Assembly: GCA_937858775.1 (NCBI GenBank)
Contig: CALLYX010000331.1
Coordinates: 1-6,337 of the forward strand
DNA: 6,337 nt
Direction of reading: 5' to 3'
Origin: an uncultured bacterium
Lineage (GTDB): Bacteria > Auribacterota > Tritonobacteria > UBA1439
Of the stretch, positions 3,511 to 6,337 are shown piece by piece. The notes below the pieces were generated by a model, which searched no databases, was not told the DNA's origin, and was given only the letters and a program-made list of their open reading frames with translations. Made by a program: the position numbers and the translations under genes. Every line of letters begins with the position of its first letter. Position 1 is the stretch's first letter.

Positions 3511-6234
3511 TCAAGAGACCGCGCCCGAGCAAATCGCCTCGCGTGCCGCCGCCGCGGCGCGGCGCAGGCCGTTTTCGTGGTCCCCCCGGTACGGCTCCAG
3601 TCGGTCCACCCTGACGACGACGACGCCGTCGTCGTCCGCCGCCAGGCCGCGGACCGCGAACGGCCCCGGCGATTTCAGCAGGTGGCCGAAACGGCGGTAG
3701 GGCGCGGGGAAGAGGACCGCCTCGAAGAGCGCGGTCGTGTCCTCGAACGTCAGGAAGCGCATCTGCTCCCCCTTCGACGTCCTCACCCGCTTCGTGCATA
3801 CAAGCCAGCCGACGAGCGCGACCTTGTTTCCCGCCCGCCGATCCAGCTTGTCGGCCCTGATGAAGCCGGGGGGGAGGCCGTCCGCGCCAGCCGCGGCGAG
3901 CGGGTGGCTGGAGACGCAGGCGCCCAGGATCCGCCGCTCGAGGTCGAGCTTCGTCCGGTCGTCGTAGTCGGGAGGGGGGGGCGTGCGGGCGCAAGGGGGT
4001 GCGGCCGTGCGAGCGCCGGCGAAGAGCGGGGGCCCGCCCGGATCAGCGGACAGGAAGAGCGCGCGGAGCATGGCTGGGCGCGAGGGCCCGAGGCCGTCGC
4101 ACGCGCCGCAGAGGATAAGGCGCTCGGCCTCGGCCCTGTTGGGGGAGGCGCGGCGGAGGAGGTCCTCCAGCGACGCGTACGGCCCCCCGCTCCCGCGCCC
4201 GGCGACGATCCGCTCCGCCGTCCCCGCCCCGAGCCCGCCCACCATGGAGAGCCCGGCGCGGATCCGGCCCCCCGCGGCGTTGAACGCGGCGGCGCTCTCG
4301 TTGACGTGGGGCGGGAGGATCTCGATGCCGAGCCGGCGCGCCTCGTCGAGGTACGCCTGCGTGCCGTAGAAACCGCCCCCGTTCGAGAGGACCGCCGCCA
4401 TGAACTCCGCCGGCCAGTGCGCCTTGAGGTACGCGACCTGCCATGAGAGGAGGGCGAACGAGGCGCTGTGGGCCTTGCAGAAGGCGTAGCCCGCGAAGCG
4501 CTCTATCTGGCGCCATATCCCCCGCGCCGTCCCGGGGGGTATGCCGCGGGAGGCGGCCGCGGCCTCGAACCGCCCCCGCGCCTCCTCCATGGCCGCGCTG
4601 GAGCGGGCCTTGCCGCTCATCGCCCGCCGGAGAATGTCGGCCTCGCCCGGCGTCATGCCGGCCACGCAGTGCGCGACCCGCATCACGTCCTCCTGGTAGA
4701 TCATCACGCCGTGCGTCTCGGCGAGCAGCTCCTCCATCCCCGGGTGCAGGAAGATCGGCTTTTCGCGCCCCCGGTGCCGGTCCACGTACTGCCGCATCAT
4801 CCCGCTCTCCGCCACGCCGGGCCGGATGACGGAGCTGGCGGCGACGAGATCCTCGTAGGTCGCGACGTCGAGCTTCCGGAGGAGCTGGCGCATCCCGGGG
4901 CTCTCGATGTAGAAGCATCCCATCGTCCTCCCCTCCCGGATGAGCGATATGGCGGCGGGGTCGCGGAAGAGGGCCGCGGCATTTCCGATCCCCGGCCTCT
5001 CCCCGCGGTTCGACTCGATCATCTCGACCGCGTCGCCCAGGACCGCCAGGGAACGCTGCCCGAGGATGTCGATCTTCACGAGGCCGAGCGCCTCGGCGGC
5101 GCGCATCTCGCACTGCGTGACCGCGACCCCCTTCGCGGTCGTCTCGAGCGGAATGACCCGTGCGAGGGGAAACGGCGCGACCACGATCCCGCCCGCGTGC
5201 ACGCCGAGGTGGCGCGGGAAGCCGTCGATCGCCGCCGCCAGGCGGACGACGGTGCGGAGCGGCTCGCGGGAGAGGGGGAGGTCTCGGCACTCGGGGATGT
5301 TCCTCGCCGCCGCCGGGATGGAGGCGGCGTCCGTGCGCGGGAGGTGCCGCGTCCAGCGGTCGATCTCGGCGGGGGGGACGCCCAGCGCCTTCCCGACCTC
5401 GCGCACGGCCGAGCGCGCCGTGAAGGTGACGTGCGTGGAGATCATCGCCGTCCTCTCCGCGCCGTACTTCGCGTACACGTAGTCGAGGATCTCGTCGCGC
5501 CGTTTCCAGCTGAAATCGAGGTCGATGTCGGGGGGTGAGCTCCGCGCCGGGTTCAGGAACCGCTCGAAGCAGAGGCGGTGCGCGATCGGATCGACGTGCG
5601 TGATCCCGAGACAGTAGGAGACGATGGAGCCCGCGGCCGACCCCCGGCCGATCACGGGGATGCCGCGGCGGGCCGCCTCCCGGACGATGTCGTGCACGAC
5701 GAGGAAGTAGTCGTCGAACCCCATCCGCCCGATCAGGCCGAGCTCGCGCCGAAGGCGGGCGCGTGCGTCGGTCGCGCCCGCACGGTAGCGCGCCGCGAAC
5801 CCCTCGCGGCAGAGTGCGCGGAGCCTCGCCCCCGCCGCCTCCCCGCCGGGGAGACCGAGGGAGGGGAGGTGGAGGCGGCCCAGGGGGAGTTCCAGGTTGC
5901 ACGCCTCCGCTATGCGCGCCGCGTTTTCGAGCGCCTCGGGAAAATCGCGGAAGGCGTTCCGCATCTCCGCGCCGCCCCGCAGCCACGCCCCCGGCGGGGC
6001 GAGCGCCCCCGCCGGGAGCGTCCCGACGGTGGAGCGCGTCCTGACGGCCGCGAGGACGCGGTGCGCCTCGTGGCGGGACGGGTCGGCGAAGAAGACGGGG
6101 CCGGTGGCGACGGGACCGGTCGCCACCGGCCCCGTCAGCAGCCCCAGCGCCGTGGTCCCCTCAACGTGCCCCGGCACTCCTGGCGCCGCGCCCACCCCCT
6201 GCACCCCCGCCCAACTCGAGGAACTCACCACCAA
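3511..6234 (-). CDS. DNA polymerase III alpha subunit (DnaE-type), PHP domain truncated
   Basis: This is a replicative or error-prone C-family DNA polymerase. The frame opens at GTG 6234 (an in-frame TAG lies four codons upstream) and gives 907 residues, but convincing homology starts only at about residue 42 (GPVFFADPSRHEAHRVL). That point is the tail of the N-terminal PHP domain. The rest is complete: GRGSAAGSIVSYCLGI (197-211), the catalytic acidic motif PDIDLDF (235-241), the third catalytic Asp in KIDILG (Asp389), IYQEDVM (512-518), FAGYAFCKAHSASFALLSW (580-598), a helix-hairpin-helix around GLSMVGGLGAG (661-671), and an OB-fold at about 803-880. Full-length relatives have about 1000-1050 residues, so roughly 200 N-terminal residues holding the PHP metal site are missing. 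They are replaced by about 40 Ser/Gly/Pro-rich residues and a TGPVATGPVATGPV repeat coded by a perfect palindrome. The polymerase core could be active if expressed, but no Shine-Dalgarno sequence or native start is visible. No ImuB- or ImuA-like gene is next to it. Confidence 0.85.
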   Translation of the reverse strand: MVVSSSSWAGVQGVGAAPGVPGHVEGTTALGLLTGPVATGPVATGPVFFADPSRHEAHRVLAAVRTRSTVGTLPAGALAPPGAWLRGGAEMRNAFRDFPEALENAARIAEACNLELPLGRLHLPSLGLPGGEAAGARLRALCREGFAARYRAGATDARARLRRELGLIGRMGFDDYFLVVHDIVREAARRGIPVIGRGSAAGSIVSYCLGITHVDPIAHRLCFERFLNPARSSPPDIDLDFSWKRRDEILDYVYAKYGAERTAMISTHVTFTARSAVREVGKALGVPPAEIDRWTRHLPRTDAASIPAAARNIPECRDLPLSREPLRTVVRLAAAIDGFPRHLGVHAGGIVVAPFPLARVIPLETTAKGVAVTQCEMRAAEALGLVKIDILGQRSLAVLGDAVEMIESNRGERPGIGNAAALFRDPAAISLIREGRTMGCFYIESPGMRQLLRKLDVATYEDLVAASSVIRPGVAESGMMRQYVDRHRGREKPIFLHPGMEELLAETHGVMIYQEDVMRVAHCVAGMTPGEADILRRAMSGKARSSAAMEEARGRFEAAAASRGIPPGTARGIWRQIERFAGYAFCKAHSASFALLSWQVAYLKAHWPAEFMAAVLSNGGGFYGTQAYLDEARRLGIEILPPHVNESAAAFNAAGGRIRAGLSMVGGLGAGTAERIVAGRGSGGPYASLEDLLRRASPNRAEAERLILCGACDGLGPSRPAMLRALFLSADPGGPPLFAGARTAAPPCARTPPPPDYDDRTKLDLERRILGACVSSHPLAAAGADGLPPGFIRADKLDRRAGNKVALVGWLVCTKRVRTSKGEQMRFLTFEDTTALFEAVLFPAPYRRFGHLLKSPGPFAVRGLAADDDGVVVVRVDRLEPYRGDHENGLRRAAAAAREAICSGAVS
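6094..6136. repeat. Perfect 18-bp inverted repeat with 7-base spacer
   Basis: The left arm GACGGGGCCGGTGGCGAC (6094-6111) and the right arm GTCGCCACCGGCCCCGTC (6119-6136) are exact reverse complements, separated by GGGACCG. There is no T-tract beside it. It lies exactly where polymerase homology ends. In the polymerase frame the palindrome encodes TGPVATGPVATGPV, and the same words appear in the opposite (+) frame. The left arm belongs to the genuine polymerase sequence (VATGPVFF), so the right arm marks the foreign side of a junction. Sequence beyond the arms is not mirrored, so this is not a simple fold-back duplication. Confidence 0.85.
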
Positions 6235-6337
6235 AGCCGCCCTCTACACCGAAGCCGAACAGGTCTACCGCCGCTTCTTCGAAGAGGACGGGAAAGTGGC
6301 AGTGACTGGGAAGGACGCCTCGCCGGAGGTCCTGGCG
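6137..6337 (+). CDS. Unrecognised partial coding frame running off the right edge
   Basis: On the + strand one frame is open from the palindrome to the end of the window. It begins with a Ser/Pro/Thr-rich stretch (SSPSAVVPST and on), then changes to a charged, helix-like protein segment: TPAQLEELTTKAALYTEAEQ, then VYRRFFEEDGKVAVTGKD. From about 6209 nearly every codon ends in C or G, and the residue pattern looks like real protein: amphipathic helices with aromatic and acidic spacing. No start codon with a ribosome site is seen. The frame continues backwards into antisense of the polymerase without a stop, so the true 5' end was probably lost at the junction. A GTG at 6152 is a possible but unconvincing start. 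I do not recognise the family. Confidence 0.4.

Noticed and set aside
4468..5538. A 356-codon + strand open frame antisense to the polymerase
   Set aside because: It is an Arg/Pro/Ala/Gly-rich shadow with no start signal or domain.
4043..5986. A 647-codon open frame on the minus strand in another phase of the polymerase gene
   Set aside because: It is extremely rich in Arg, Gly, Pro and Ala with no domain motif, as expected from an off-frame reading of a GC-rich gene. The polymerase frame carries all the catalytic motifs.
6094..6136. Palindrome as a bona fide intrinsic terminator
   Set aside because: There is no T-tract on either strand, and one arm lies inside conserved polymerase coding sequence, so it is better read as a junction mark.

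Overview
This is a high-GC (roughly 65-70%) bacterial window. It holds one compact, intact four-gene operon on the + strand, flanked on both sides by broken or truncated genes. No rRNA, tRNA, CRISPR or insertion-sequence signal is visible. The mix of a radical SAM protein with a B12-binding-like N-terminus, Tat export, a four-helix-bundle 'suffix' remnant and a DnaE-type polymerase suits an environmental, probably uncultured, high-GC bacterium. The sequence does not fix the phylum.

Left edge (1-346). A C-terminal piece of a VIT/von Willebrand-type protein reads rightwards. It meets head-on the first ~36 codons of a GT4-like glycosyltransferase reading leftwards from a GTG at 346. Each gene loses its 3' part inside a shared GC-rich stretch (about 239-272), so this is a rearrangement or assembly junction. 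The ~124 bases between 346 and 471 form a divergent intergenic region that can only be assigned promoters weakly.

Centre (471-3275). Four genes are each coupled to the next by a 4-base stop/start overlap (ATGA, ATGA, GTGA): a 4-TM membrane protein, a radical SAM protein with a B12-binding-like N-terminal domain, a second 4-TM membrane protein, and a Tat-signal hemerythrin (HHE) protein. They look like one transcription and translation unit. The likely topology is a cytosolic Fe-S/SAM enzyme, two membrane proteins and an exported di-iron-type four-helix protein. What the set does together is not known to me, and it is the best candidate here for an undescribed functional module.

Right part (3276-6337). 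Directly after the operon lies a degraded C-terminal fragment of a four-helix-bundle suffix protein (about 3300-3437). Then comes a convergent DNA polymerase III alpha-type gene (minus strand, stop at 3511). Its polymerase, HhH and OB-fold regions are intact, but almost all of the N-terminal PHP domain is missing. Homology stops at a perfect 18-bp inverted repeat with a 7-base spacer (6094-6136). Beyond it, an unrecognised open frame runs off the right edge on the + strand. Two inverted, gene-breaking junctions in 6.3 kb point to either genuine rearrangement or a chimeric contig. This should be settled before biology is read into the edges.
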